A stretch of DNA of 64,000 bases from Diphasiastrum complanatum (taxonomy: Eukaryota; Streptophyta; Lycopodiopsida; Lycopodiales; Lycopodiaceae). The first letter of the stretch is position 1, and the number at the start of each line of letters is the position of its first letter. Under the pieces are notes generated by a model. That model saw only the letters and a list, made by a program, of their open reading frames with translations, had not been told where the DNA came from and searched no databases. Both the position numbers and the translations under genes were made by a program. Location of the stretch: the NCBI GenBank assembly GCA_029204225.1, contig CM055103.1, positions 23,932,163-23,996,162 on the forward strand, written 5' to 3'. Below are positions 43,777 through 53,560 of this stretch, one piece after another.

Positions 43777-44910
43777 CATAGTATTAGTTCCGATTCCCAT
43801 GGTATAGTTGTTTTTGTTAGTCCATTTTCATGGGAGCGATAAAGGCAAAAGAAGTCAATTTTGAGAAGGCTGTATATTTTATCGAATGCAGTCCAGTGGC
43901 AAAATTTTATTTGATTCCATATGAAAAAAAGTAAAGATTGCTCTTTTGTTTTTGTTATTTTAATCTGAATTGTTGCATGCGACATTGTTTTAATAAGTAA
44001 GGATTGATGTAATAAGTATGGATTTATGATATTTTTATTTTGGTTGTTGCGGTCGGCATTGGAGCCTGAACATTATTTCTACAAAGATAAATAAGGAGAG
44101 AATATCAAATTTTCTATGTGTAAAATTAAACTCAGCTGCAAATACACAGAGAATTTGATTCTGTACTACATGATGTTGTTCAGGAAATACCGACAACAGC
44201 TGTCTCAATTGGAGAGATAACCATTAGATCTCTCAAGGTATATTCAATTTATCTCTGATATGCATGTATTCATTTTTTAGTTTAAATCTATCATCTTAGC
44301 ATAAATAAATTTTCTGTCATAATATTATTAATTTTTGTTCAATATATGCAGTGTGTACAACAAAAGGACGTCTTTAGTTGTGCGTGGTTTGTCCTGTACA
44401 ATACGAAGCTATTTTTTGACTGGTATAATTTAGAAGTGGATGTAGATATTGAAAAGGTAATATTTTGTTCATTTGTAGTTCCTTTCATTTTGATTCATAT
44501 TTGTTTGCTATCATTGTTTGTAATTTGCTAATTCTCATGTTTTGTGATGACAGTTCACTCTTGAGCCGTATACTTCTAACGATGTATATAGATTTCGACA
44601 AGAGTTGATTAGAACCTATGCACAAAATGGTGTAAGCATTGCACCTGGAATCGAAGGCCCTCAAAAGCAAGCTGCTCCAGCGTTAACAACATTTCAGGTT
44701 GCTCAGGATGTTGATCTTATTATATATAATCAAAAAGTAATAGATGTCCTTCCTAATACAAGGGAAGGCGATATTATAACAGAGAGTCCTATTGTTTTAA
44801 AAGACATAGAGGCCCTTCCCAAAACAAAGGAAGACGAGATTATAGAAGGAATCGTTCCCTTATCAGTTCCTAATATTGATAAAGAAAATATAGAAAAATT
44901 GACTGAATAG
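43777..44910 (+). pseudogene. Ulp1/C48-like SUMO-protease domain, decayed, probably continuous with the H3-like part
   Basis: Exonic pieces: 43,777-43,930 (frameshift near 43,830; ends FYLIPYEK before GTAAAG), 44,053-44,237, 44,352-44,456 and 44,554-44,910. The middle and last introns (114 and 97 bp) have GT...AG ends and are phase 0. Catalytic layout of C48 proteases: RHWSLNII gives the His, EFDSVLHD the Asp (frameshifted against the His), and CVQQKDVFSCAWFVLYN the Gln and nucleophile Cys, with the usual Gly after Cys replaced by Ala. The acceptor before HWSL reads TTGTTGCGG where CAG is expected. The last exon adds an acidic tail (TLEPYTSNDVYRF, then two TKEDEII/TREGDII-type repeats). Ulp1 enzymes cleave SUMO or related proteins. 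Ulp1-like domains are known passengers of plant MULE and CACTA transposons. Confidence 0.7.
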
Positions 44911-44958
44911 AGATCTATTTGTAAATAGAGATACATAAAAAAAAAAGATACAATCATT

Positions 44959-46620
44959 TTACATGTAAACAACACATTTATGGGTTTTTTTATTGATATC
45001 AATATAGATTCTTACAACCACGTTGTGTCCATAGTGTAATACTAGAATGTAATTTTCTATATTGATAAAAAGACATGATGATTGGCATGTATTTGCTGAT
45101 AGTGAATCCCAGTGTTCTTCCATAAAATGGATTGTTTCGCCAATATCTCTGCATTTGATCTCGAGCTCATGTCTTTTACATACCTGCATAAAACTAATAC
45201 AAAGTGAGCTACAATTAGTACAAAGATTGTATTAGAAAGTTTTGATTGAAACTATTCATAAAGGATCGAGTGTTTATAGTTAATTATGAGTTTACCATCA
45301 AAAATGAATCTGAAGTCTGAAAGTACATCATCTTGTAGGAGCAAAGTTCCCGCCTGATGTAATTTAGACTCCAATCTTCTTCCACCTCAACACACGTCAA
45401 AACGGCATCATTGTATATAATTTCTTTTTAATATTTTTTTCGTTTTGAATGTCCATTGGCTTCCAAGTCTTGATCAAGTGGCACCCATCTACCTTTATTT
45501 TTTTTCCATCTTTGATAATGGAAGCATAAGCTCAACATTTGTTTTTCAATTTGATAACAGAAGCACATGGAAGACATTTAATTCTGCATTCTATTTTTCC
45601 ATCTGATTTTTTGTCCCAGCCTTCATCCATAAGTTCAAATAATAAGCTATCTGATAAATTTTTGCATACAAACATCGTTGGGGTTTTGTGCACATTGACA
45701 CTTGAAAAGAAATCTACAAATATATTTAAGGAAATAAACCAACTCAATCTGACTGTTTTTTATCTCGTGCTCATTTTCAATGAATTTTTTACATTATTAT
45801 ATATCTTGCAATGAAATGATTTTGAAATTGTAATATCTGGTGCAATCCATTCATCACTTTCAAAACTAGGTAATGGAATTGGGACTATTTGTCCAAAATT
45901 ATCTTTTGTATCAAGAATGTACATTGATTCATAAAAAAAGATCCCACTATCAACTAGATCTTTTGCAGTTCTACCTCAATATTGCAACTATCCAATATCA
46001 GTGTGAATAACATCTAACACATCTGCTAAGGATCCACTGGACTTCCATTCATTTATGTTGGATGGATATAAATCTGCAAGAGAAATTATCAGATTGGCAA
46101 GTTTACTATTTGATATTTATGAATGACAAAAATCTAAGTATCAAGAATATCAATACTCACAGTTGTTTTTTTTTGTGATCTTGATGGTTGAATCCTTGCA
46201 CATTTATCTCTGAATGCATATATACATGTTGGACTAGAATTTCAAAAATAAAATTTTCTCCTGATGATGTTCTGAAATCCAAAATTCTGGCCTTCCAATA
46301 AGATCAAAATGATAGTTTTGACCTTTTGCCTTTTCAAAATGTTCCTCTTGATGATGGATGCATCAAAACCCAAGAGTTTTTTGAATATTTTCTTGGCACC
46401 CATAATCCATTATCATCTTTCTCATTGAATAGAAACACGGAGTCGATTGAGGAGCACGGCTTCCTTGATGGCGCCATTCGTAATGTGCATGCAAATATCT
46501 GAAACACTGAACTATGAATCTGAAAATTTGTGTAGACAAAAAGCCATGAATTTGAGAAAATGTGTTGGCATAAATTTGAAACACTGATCTATTTGGCGCC
46601 ATGAATTAACTCTGGTTAAC
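44959..46620 (-). pseudogene. Gene A, copy 2: unknown spliced gene, convergent with the protease
   Basis: Related to 27,633-28,900. Read downwards: an ATG at about 46,602 starts MAPNRSVFQIYAN (start uncertain); the conserved part begins with DASIIKRNILKRQK near 46,370 and a segment matching EVLVQHAYLH of copy 1. Exon 2 starts at 46,073 after TTGCAG with LYPSNINEW, LDVIHTDIG, DSGIFFYES, later LSWFISLNIFVDFF, MFVCKNLSDSL, MDEGWDKK, IECRI, TWKPMD. The last exon starts at 45,183 after ATGCAG with VCKRHELEIKCRDIG and ends near 44,959. Several stops interrupt exon 2. The 3' end is about 50 bp from the protease stop, tail to tail. Function unknown. Confidence 0.55.
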
Positions 46621-46639
46621 CCTGTTAACCATGATTTGA

Positions 46640-46938
46640 CAATGCATATACATTAATGATACATCGATTTTCTCATCTCAACCATCTGCCTTATTCATTT
46701 TCAATATTTTTGGGTCTCTTTGGGCAGTGATGAGGCAGGCCTCATCAACCAATAGCATTTCCACATGCTGCTCGATGAAATAACAAAATATTTTAAAACT
46801 TTTTATTTTATTTATATTTGAAAAATTCTACGTTACGTAGAACCCAATTTCAAGGTTTCAATTGGGCCACATGGCAACGAAAATAAGAAAAAAAATAAAA
46901 AAAACATCTTTTTCAAAGGCCCTATTCGGGCTCTAAGT
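46640..46938. other. Right end of the 7.3-kb insertion, non-coding
   Basis: AT-rich with homopolymer A runs. It contains the likely gene A promoter and, at 46,905-46,939, the right terminal repeat (GGCCCTATTCGGG, CTCTAAGTG). A TACGTTACGTA palindrome lies near 46,831. Confidence 0.4.
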
Positions 46939-46944
46939 GTTTTT

Positions 46945-47695
46945 AATGAAGCTTTGAACAAAGTGATGTGAATGGATCACTTTCCATTACCCTTTACTGA
47001 TAGCATATTGGACCGTCTTGCTAGAGCGGAAACGTACAATTTTTTGGATGGATTTAGTGGTTATAACCAAGTTAAGATAGCACATGCGGATCACCACAAA
47101 ACAACTTTTGCAACAGAATGGAGAACTTATGGTTATAAAGTTATGCCATTTGGACTTTGTAATGCACCTGGTTCATCTCAACGAGTGATGCAATTTGTCT
47201 TTAAGGACTACTTGCAAAAAAAATTTGAAATCTACTTGGATGATCTCAGAGTCCATAGTGCAGATATAGACCACTTGGATTGTTTGGAAAAAGTATTTGA
47301 ACGTTGTCACAAATACCAAATCTCCTTAAATTCAGAAATGTGTCAAATTTGGATCACTCATGGAGTTGTCCTTGGACATGTGATATCAAGACATGGCATT
47401 GCTATGGATTATTCCAAAATCAAAGTCATTATTGAGTTACCACCTCCAAGAACAATTCGAGGAGTCTATATTTTTATGGTTCATGCAAATTACTATCATA
47501 TATTCATACTATTCTATGCAGATTTAGCAAGACCTATATATAAATTGAACATTGTACCAATTTGGACAATAGAGGCATTGGAAGCATTTGAGAAATTGAA
47601 GAAAGCTTTAGCTTCTGCACCAATACTACGAGCTCCAATCTGGACAATTGAGTTTCACGTTCACACTGATGCATTGAAATATGCCATTGAAAAAC
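46945..47695 (+). pseudogene. Ty3/gypsy reverse transcriptase, 3' half (split element)
   Basis: Resumes with NEALNKV, then a stop, MDHFPLPFTDSILD, FLDGFSGYNQVKIA, MPFGLCNAPGSSQRVM, and IYLDDLRVHS (the family's Y-x-D-D is YLDD, intact). Then GHVISRHGIAMD, the thumb and ILRAPIWTIEFHVHTDA, the start of RNase H, where it is cut at about 47,695 by a reverse copia gag fragment. The 280-codon open frame is surprisingly intact for a split element. RNase H remainder and integrase are missing. Confidence 0.9.
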
Positions 47696-47699
47696 TTGA

Positions 47700-48370
47700 C
47701 ACCATGAGTGATCCTTCTCCATCACTTGCAATAAAATCTTCTTCAATCTCTTTGGAGAGATTTTCTTGCTTGAGTTGGTTTTTCTTCTTGAAGCAATTAG
47801 AGGCATAGTGCCCCTTCTTGCCACAAAAGAAGCACTTGACTTTCTTCTTCTTGGTCTTTGAAGTAGAAGGATGAGATGAATCATCCTCTTCACCATCTTT
47901 GTCTCGATCCTTGACTTTGTCTTTGTTGGATGCTTGAGAAAACTGATTCTTGCTCCTTCCTTTATGCTTGTCCTTGACAAAGAGGGCTTTGTCACTTCCA
48001 CCATGCTCGAGTTTGTTCATCCTAGAAAGTTTATAACTTTGCCTAGCTTCTTCAAAAATGAGAATTCCTTGGAGAGTTTCTGAATTAGGCAACTTATCCT
48101 AATGGCAAAGGATTGAACAAGATTACCATAGTCATCTTTCAAGCCATTTAGAATGACTTGTACTAGCTCATCTTGGTTAATTGTAACACCAACACAAGAA
48201 AGCTCTCTACGAAGATCTTTTACTCTCAGAACATAGTTTGATGCACTCTCCTCACTTCTTTGAAAACTTTGGAAAATTTGATTCCTAAGAGTGAGTATTA
48301 TAGAAGTATTCTTTGCTTCATAGATGGACTTAAGTGCATCCCAAGCATCTTTAGTTGTTTGTATACACAT
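47700..48370 (-). pseudogene. Copia gag fragment, reverse strand
   Basis: Reverse strand: KDAWDALKSIYEAKNTS, SEESASNYVLRVKDL, LVQVILNGLKDDYGN, a frame break, then YKLSRMNKLEHGG, KHKGRSKNQF, zinc knuckle CFFCGKKGHYASNC and DGEGSLMVSSFS. It is nearly the same sequence as 18,180-18,860, so the two copies are close relatives. Both edges are abrupt: gypsy RNase H on one side, a different copia RT on the other. Confidence 0.85.
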
Positions 48371-51065
48371 TGCAGTCAGCCATCAATGGTTGAAATCCTA
48401 AGGATCTGAGGTTGTGATCCTTCTTCTTATACCATTGTCTGGCAGACTGCTTCAGTCCGTATATGGATTCATCTGCTCCATATAGACCTCTTCATTCAAG
48501 TTGCCATGCAAGAAGGTGGTCTTCCCATCCACAATGTGGATCTTGAGACTGTATGTTGCTGTGTAGGCAAATAACAAGCGTAAGGACGAATGCTTTACAA
48601 CTAAAAAAATGTTTTCAATATAGTCAACACCATACTTTTGAGAGAAACCTTTCGCCAGCAATATGGCCTTGTATTTGGATATGTTGCCATCAGGTCCATA
48701 CTTGTACTCACTTGTCCTTATGTGGACAACTGATAGCTTTCTCATATGATTGGGGTTCTCCTCCAAATCCATAGAACGCTTCTGATATAGAGGTTGAGTT
48801 GTCAGGTACAAATCTGACAGGTGCTCTTCTTTCTCACGTGGATCTTCTTGGAGAGTTCGTAGTCAGTTCAATGGCTTTGCCTTTGTCAAGTTTCTTGCCT
48901 TTGCTAACTGTTGAATTTTGATGAGTAGCAGGTGTCCTAGTTGTAGGATCTATGCCTAGCTGCTCATCGTCTGAACAGTCATTCTGTCCATCTAGGACTT
49001 GAGCATCTTCATCCGGGTGTCCAGAGTCCGCTCCCTCCGTAGATGCTGGCTAGCCATAGTAGCCTCTGGTCAAGATTTCATAGCCAACTGGATCTCCGTC
49101 AGCCATTGTCTTTGACTCATCAAATCTGGCGTCTCTGATAGTCTTGATTTGCCTACTATCAGGCATGTAGATCCTGTAGTATGATGAATGAACATCATAT
49201 CCTACAAGGAATCCTTGTTTCACCTTTTCATCTAGTTTCTTTCTTTTCTGATTTGGAATGTGGGCGTATGCAACGCATCCAAAAATGTGCACATGTGTCA
49301 GACTTGGTTTGTTGCCCCACCATACCTCGTGTGGTATGGTATATGCAACATTGGATCTACCAGTCCTATTTTGCAGGTAGTTGGCTATAGCTACTACTTC
49401 AGCCCATAAGAATTTTGATGCATTTGAATAGGCCATCATGGATCTCACAGCTTCCATGAGAGTCTAATTTCTCCTCTCTGCCACACCATGGTGCTATGGT
49501 GTATAGGCTACAGTCTTCAAGTGAATTATTCCTCTATTGGTGCAAAACTCAGCAAAGCGTTTGGAGATGTATTTTCCTCCTCTGTCTATTCTCAGCTGCT
49601 TCACATTCTTGTCAGTCCATTTCTCAGCCCAATTCACGAACTCTGTGAATTTGTCCAAGGCCTCCGATTTGTTGTGAATAAAATACATGGCTGCAAACTT
49701 GCTGAAGTCGTAAATGAACATGATGTAGTATTTTGAACCTCTGAGGGAGACCACATCAAATTGTCCATAGATGTCAAAATGTACCAATTCCAGGAGTTCT
49801 TTCGTTCTGAAAGAGTCCTTGGTAAATGGTATCCATGACATATTGCCTTTGTTACAAGCATCGTAGGACTTCAAGCATGTTTCATCTTTGATGTTGACAC
49901 CAGTAAATGCTCCGCTCCGGCTAGCGTTGTATAGAGACACTATATTCATGTGGTACAACCTCTTGTGCCATGTCATATCCATCGATTTGTTGATCCAGTG
50001 AACTTGCTCATAAGGTACTCAGATCTTGAGGTGATACAGGTTCTTATTTTGCTTCCTTGTCGTGACAAGTTGAGTGGTTGCACCTTCAACCACTTCGCAA
50101 GTATCACTTTTAAAGGTGATTGTTAGTCCTGCATCTATCATCTTAGCAACAAATAGTAGGTCCTTCTGAAGAGTGGGCACATATAGAGTGTCGTTGAACC
50201 TTTTGTCTCTTCTTTTGGTGCTTAACCACAGGGCTCCGATTCCGCTGACTTTGTGTCTGGAACTATCTCCCAAGATTATGTATCTAGAAGACTCTAATTC
50301 TTGATAATCAATAATCATGTGCCTCGTTGTCACGAAGTGTGACGCTGCAACTGAATCAATAATTATCTCTTGTGTATCCGAAGTTGATGTCACACAGACA
50401 TCAGCACACAAGTAAGCCGTTGAGTTCTTGTTGTTGTTGGCTTTTTCTTTGGCCATCTTGGAGGACTCTGGTTCCTCCATGTAAGATGCGATCTCTTGTC
50501 TGCTCTGAGCTTTCTTGTTTCTAGAATTATGGTTGCAGTCAATGGCTACATGACCCTTCTTGTGACAGTGGATGCACTCTATCTTTGGGTTGAGCCAACA
50601 CTTGTCAACAGTGTGGCCTTCTCGTGCGCATCTCGTGCAAGTCTTCTTTTCACCATTCTGTTGTCTTGGTTTATTTATGATCTTCCACTTGCTTGCTTTC
50701 GCTCCCTCTGACTGTTGCCTTCGATCTTGTCTTTGGTCTGACTCCCTCTTAGGCTTGGAGTTCTTCTTCTACTTCTCTTTGTTGCTGTAGAGAGCTTGAT
50801 CAGAGTTATCCCTATCATCAAATCCCTCTCAAGAGTCATCGTTGGATCTTTAGCAAGTAGTGTTTGGGTCATTTGAAACGATCTTGGTAGAGCTCGCAAC
50901 AAGTATGAGTTGCTTCTCCGTTGATACTGCATTCTCCATTCCAAAATTGTGTAGTAGGAGAAACAAGTTTTTCATTTTTCTGATGGAGGAGGTGAAGTCT
51001 TTACCATCCCATCTGAGATTGGTCAACTGATCTTCAAGAAGCATAATTTGGCTTCGTGATTTCAT
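48371..51065 (-). pseudogene. Copia gag-protease-integrase-RT, reverse strand
   Basis: Read from 51,065 downwards: gag tail (MLLEDQLTNLRWDGKDF, LLLHNFGME), a zinc knuckle of the C-H-K-K-G-H type near 50,570, basic linker, then protease IDSVAASHFVTT near 50,360 (Gly of D-S-G replaced by Val), integrase HHCC with WHKRLYHMN and CLKSYDAC, core with VHFDIYGQF and LRIDRGGKY, then NYLQNRTGR, HIFGCVAYAHIPNQKRKKLD, GYDVHSSYYRIY, and RT start with GPDGNISKYKAILLAKGFSQ, TTFLHGNLNEEVYMEQ. Stops and frameshifts separate these. LTRs were not seen attached. The RT is cut at 48,371. Confidence 0.88.
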
Positions 51066-51444
51066 TTGAAATCTGGTCCCTGTATTTTGTCCATGATTGT
51101 GTGTGTTATCCTATCGACTTTTATTAGAAAGACCCTAACTGAAGTTAGCCAAAGTACACCATGTTGGATTTCTATCCTCTCCATCTCTTATCTCTTCACT
51201 AATCTAGATCCATTCATTTGCTGTATGTAAATACTTCTAAAGTTGCACAGCCTACAGAAATACAAGAAAAGCTGATAATAGTATTCCTTTGACTTTCATA
51301 GTCTACAGAAACACAAGGAAAGTTGATGGTAGTGTTTCATTCAACTTTCCTGACATCAAAGTGTCCGAAGTGTCAGATTTTTTGGCTTGTCCAAAGTCTT
51401 CGATGATCGTTGAAGGTCACTATTCAAAATGGAGCTCTTGTAAA

Positions 51445-51550
51445 GAGCAAGCTCGACATCGAAGTCATCAACATCTTCTCAAGAGCAAGCCCGACATCGA
51501 AGTCATTGACATCTTTTCCATAGCAAGCCCGACATCAAAGTCTCCGACTT
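51445..51550. repeat. 38-bp tandem repeat, about 2.7 units
   Basis: Units start at 51,445, 51,483 and 51,521 with AGCAAGCYCGACATCRAAGTC and a variable middle. Related GTTGAAGG/TCGAAGTC-type motifs extend a little to each side. Confidence 0.9.
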
Positions 51551-51766
51551 CGTCAACTAACATGACTTGTATAATTGACGATTGATAAGAGTAACATGGT
51601 ACCTTAATTCCATTTGTGAAATACAGACCTTAATTAGAGGTCACTACAAGAGCAAGGCAACTATAGCTCAAAGCGATGACGGTGCCTAGAGGAGGAAGCG
51701 ATAGCATGACTATCCACTCCACCGATCAGATATACACTGACTACTCTCACGTATATCTGCCATTGT

Positions 51767-51771
<5 letters not shown>

Positions 51772-51845
<74 letters not shown>
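51772..51845. repeat. (TA)n microsatellite, about 37 units
   Basis: An uninterrupted AT dinucleotide tract. It is self-complementary, so it can extrude as a cruciform and its length may be unreliable in the assembly. Confidence 0.98.
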
Positions 51846-51847
<2 letters not shown>

Positions 51848-52258
51848 ATCTATAAATAAAGAGTCTAAGAAGATCGAGTGATTAGACGATTAGGAAGAGC
51901 ACAATAGTTTATTCTTCCTCTTTGTTATATCCAAGTATTGTTTCAAGAAGAATGCGCCTTGTATCTGCATTCAGACTTGTACTATTTGCAATTATATATT
52001 TTTTATTCTAGCAATCTGAAGAATATCATACTTTGTCCAATGCATTATCATTCAGTTCTGATTCACTGATTCATGCCATGCAAATAAATTATTCGTAGAT
52101 AAAGTACTCATATGACTGATAATTTGTGTTGATCATAAGCTCTAGCTCTTAAACAGATAATACTTCTACAAGCGCATTTATTTTGTGTTTGCCTACAAAA
52201 CTTTACTGGTAGATGTTGTGCAGGCACCGAGAGATCTTCCACTAGTCGATTTCCAACA

Positions 52259-52270
52259 TGGTATCAGAGC
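52259..52270 (+). other. Primer-binding site, initiator Met-tRNA type
   Basis: TGGTATCAGAGC, perfect, followed by TGTTGTTCC. Confidence 0.9.
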
Positions 52271-52410
52271 TGTTGTTCCTATAGTCTCTACTATTTGATA
52301 CTTTTATAAAGCTTATATTGTTAGAATTGTTGTTTTGATATATTGTAGACACTCATTAGAATTGTTTCTAGTCATATGATCTACTATCTGCATAAATCTC
52401 TGACTTTCAA

Positions 52411-52940
52411 ATGGATTCGCAATCACAGTCTTCTATAATGGTAGATAAACTCGATAGTTGAATTTCCACCTCTGGAAGTTGAAGATGAAGGTAGTTTTGA
52501 TGGCCAAAGAACTATGGAAAATAGTCGCTAGAATCAAACTATTTCCCAATGTTGATGAGCAAGCCATTTCTAAATGGAAGCTTAGGGATGGCAAGGCTTT
52601 TTCCTTGATCACCCTTAACATCTCCGACACACAAATTGGCCATATCAAATAAGCTGAATTTTCAAGAGAAGCTTGGGACATATTGAGCACACTATATGAA
52701 GTGAGAGATATCACTTCAAAGCTGCATCTGAGAAAAAGGTTCTCCCTCAAAATCTCAGAAAGTGATTTTGTTCAGAATCATATAAATCAATTCAAGACTC
52801 TACTAGAGTAGATGGCAGCCCATAGATTCAACAATTCTGTTGAGTAATGTAGATCAACTTTCGATTCGGTCTCTGTGGATTTGAATACCAAGGAAGAAAT
52901 GAGCATTATTTTGATCGATCATGTCAAATTCAAAACATAG
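52411..52940 (+). pseudogene. Copia gag N-terminal fragment, forward
   Basis: ATG 52,411 begins MDSQSQSSIMVDKLDS, then a stop or frame break, NFHLWKLKMKVVLMAKELW, DGKAFSLITLNISDTQI, a stop, EAWDILSTLYEVRD, LHLRKRFSLKI, FKTLLE. It follows the PBS by 140 bp, as expected for gag. Homology ends at about 52,940, where an opposite-strand RT begins. Confidence 0.8.
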
Positions 52941-52952
52941 GATTGTCTTGTC

Positions 52953-53560
52953 TTATTTTATCAGATCAATACTGTTGTTAAAGAGCAATGTGTCGTCCAC
53001 GTACAAAGTGATAATGATAAAAGACTGTTGCACTATCTTGAAGTAAACATTTGAATCTGAAGAGCTAGATGTGTAGCCATGATCAATAAGAAAAGTATTG
53101 ATCCTTTGAAACCATGCTCGAGCAGATTGCTTCAAGCCATAAAGTGTCTTATGGAGTTTACACACATGATTGTGTTTACCCTCCATAATATAACCTTTGG
53201 GTTGCACCACGTAAATGTCTTCTTCGATAACTCCATTGAGATACGTTGTCTGTACATCCATTTGATGTATTTCCAAATCTGCTACAGCAGCAAATGATAA
53301 TAAAAGTCGAATAGAAGAAGGCTTGACTACTGGACTGAAAGTCTTAGTGTAATCGACGTTGTATACTTGAGAAAACCCTCTGGCAACAAGTCGGGCATTT
53401 CTTCTATCGATGTTTTTATCTGCTTTGTACTTGATTTTGAAAATCCATTTGCAATCAACTACGTTTCTGCTAGCAAGTAGTTCGACAATCGTCCATGTCT
53501 AGTTCTTGATAAGAGATGGATACTCTTTATCCATAGCTTCTTTTCAGAGATCAGAATCTG
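52953..53560 (-). pseudogene. Copia reverse transcriptase fragment, reverse strand
   Basis: Read downwards from about 53,560: RT entry residues, then SPVVKPSSIRLLL near 53,320, EIHQMDVQTTYLNGVIEEDIYV, YGLKQSARAWFQRI, and IITLYVDDTLLF, with the YVDD catalytic motif intact. It ends right after, at 52,953. The 108-codon open stretch lacks stops. It is in opposite orientation to the gag it touches, so two elements meet here. Confidence 0.88.

Larger units (their letters stand above)
39672..46939. mobile_element. 7.3-kb insertion inside gypsy RT carrying H3-like, Ulp1-like and unknown genes
   Basis: The gypsy RT is interrupted between KMRICVN (left, 39,669) and NEALNKV...MDHFPLPF (right, from 46,948). 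These are adjacent in an intact RT, so what lies between is an insertion. Ends: CACATTAGAG on the left, and CACTTAGAG on the reverse strand at the right. Inside both ends lies a GGGCC-containing block (left GAGGGCCCTATAAGAAATG, right AATAGGGCCTTTGAAAAAG). A target duplication is not clear: flanks TCT and TTT are compatible with a decayed 3-bp duplication. CAC-starting ends and a possible 3-bp duplication recall CACTA elements; a MULE-type origin is also possible. No transposase was recognised. Inside are gene C, a bidirectional promoter region, an H3-like plus protease gene and convergent gene A. Confidence 0.75.
51066..52258 (+). mobile_element. LTR region of a forward copia, with tandem repeats
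   Basis: The right edge, TTTCCAACA at 52,258, abuts a perfect PBS. The left edge is not defined; a TGTTGGATTTCTATCC at 51,162 is a candidate. It contains a 38-bp tandem repeat and a (TA)n tract. No coding region seen. Confidence 0.6.

Noticed and set aside
39672-46939. Integrated giant-virus or Polinton segment (histone plus Ulp1-like protease)
   Set aside because: The genes have spliceosomal introns, and no capsid, packaging ATPase or polymerase B was seen; a plant DNA transposon with captured genes fits better.
51772-51845. CRISPR-like or origin-like repeat
   Set aside because: Simple TA microsatellite; no spacers.
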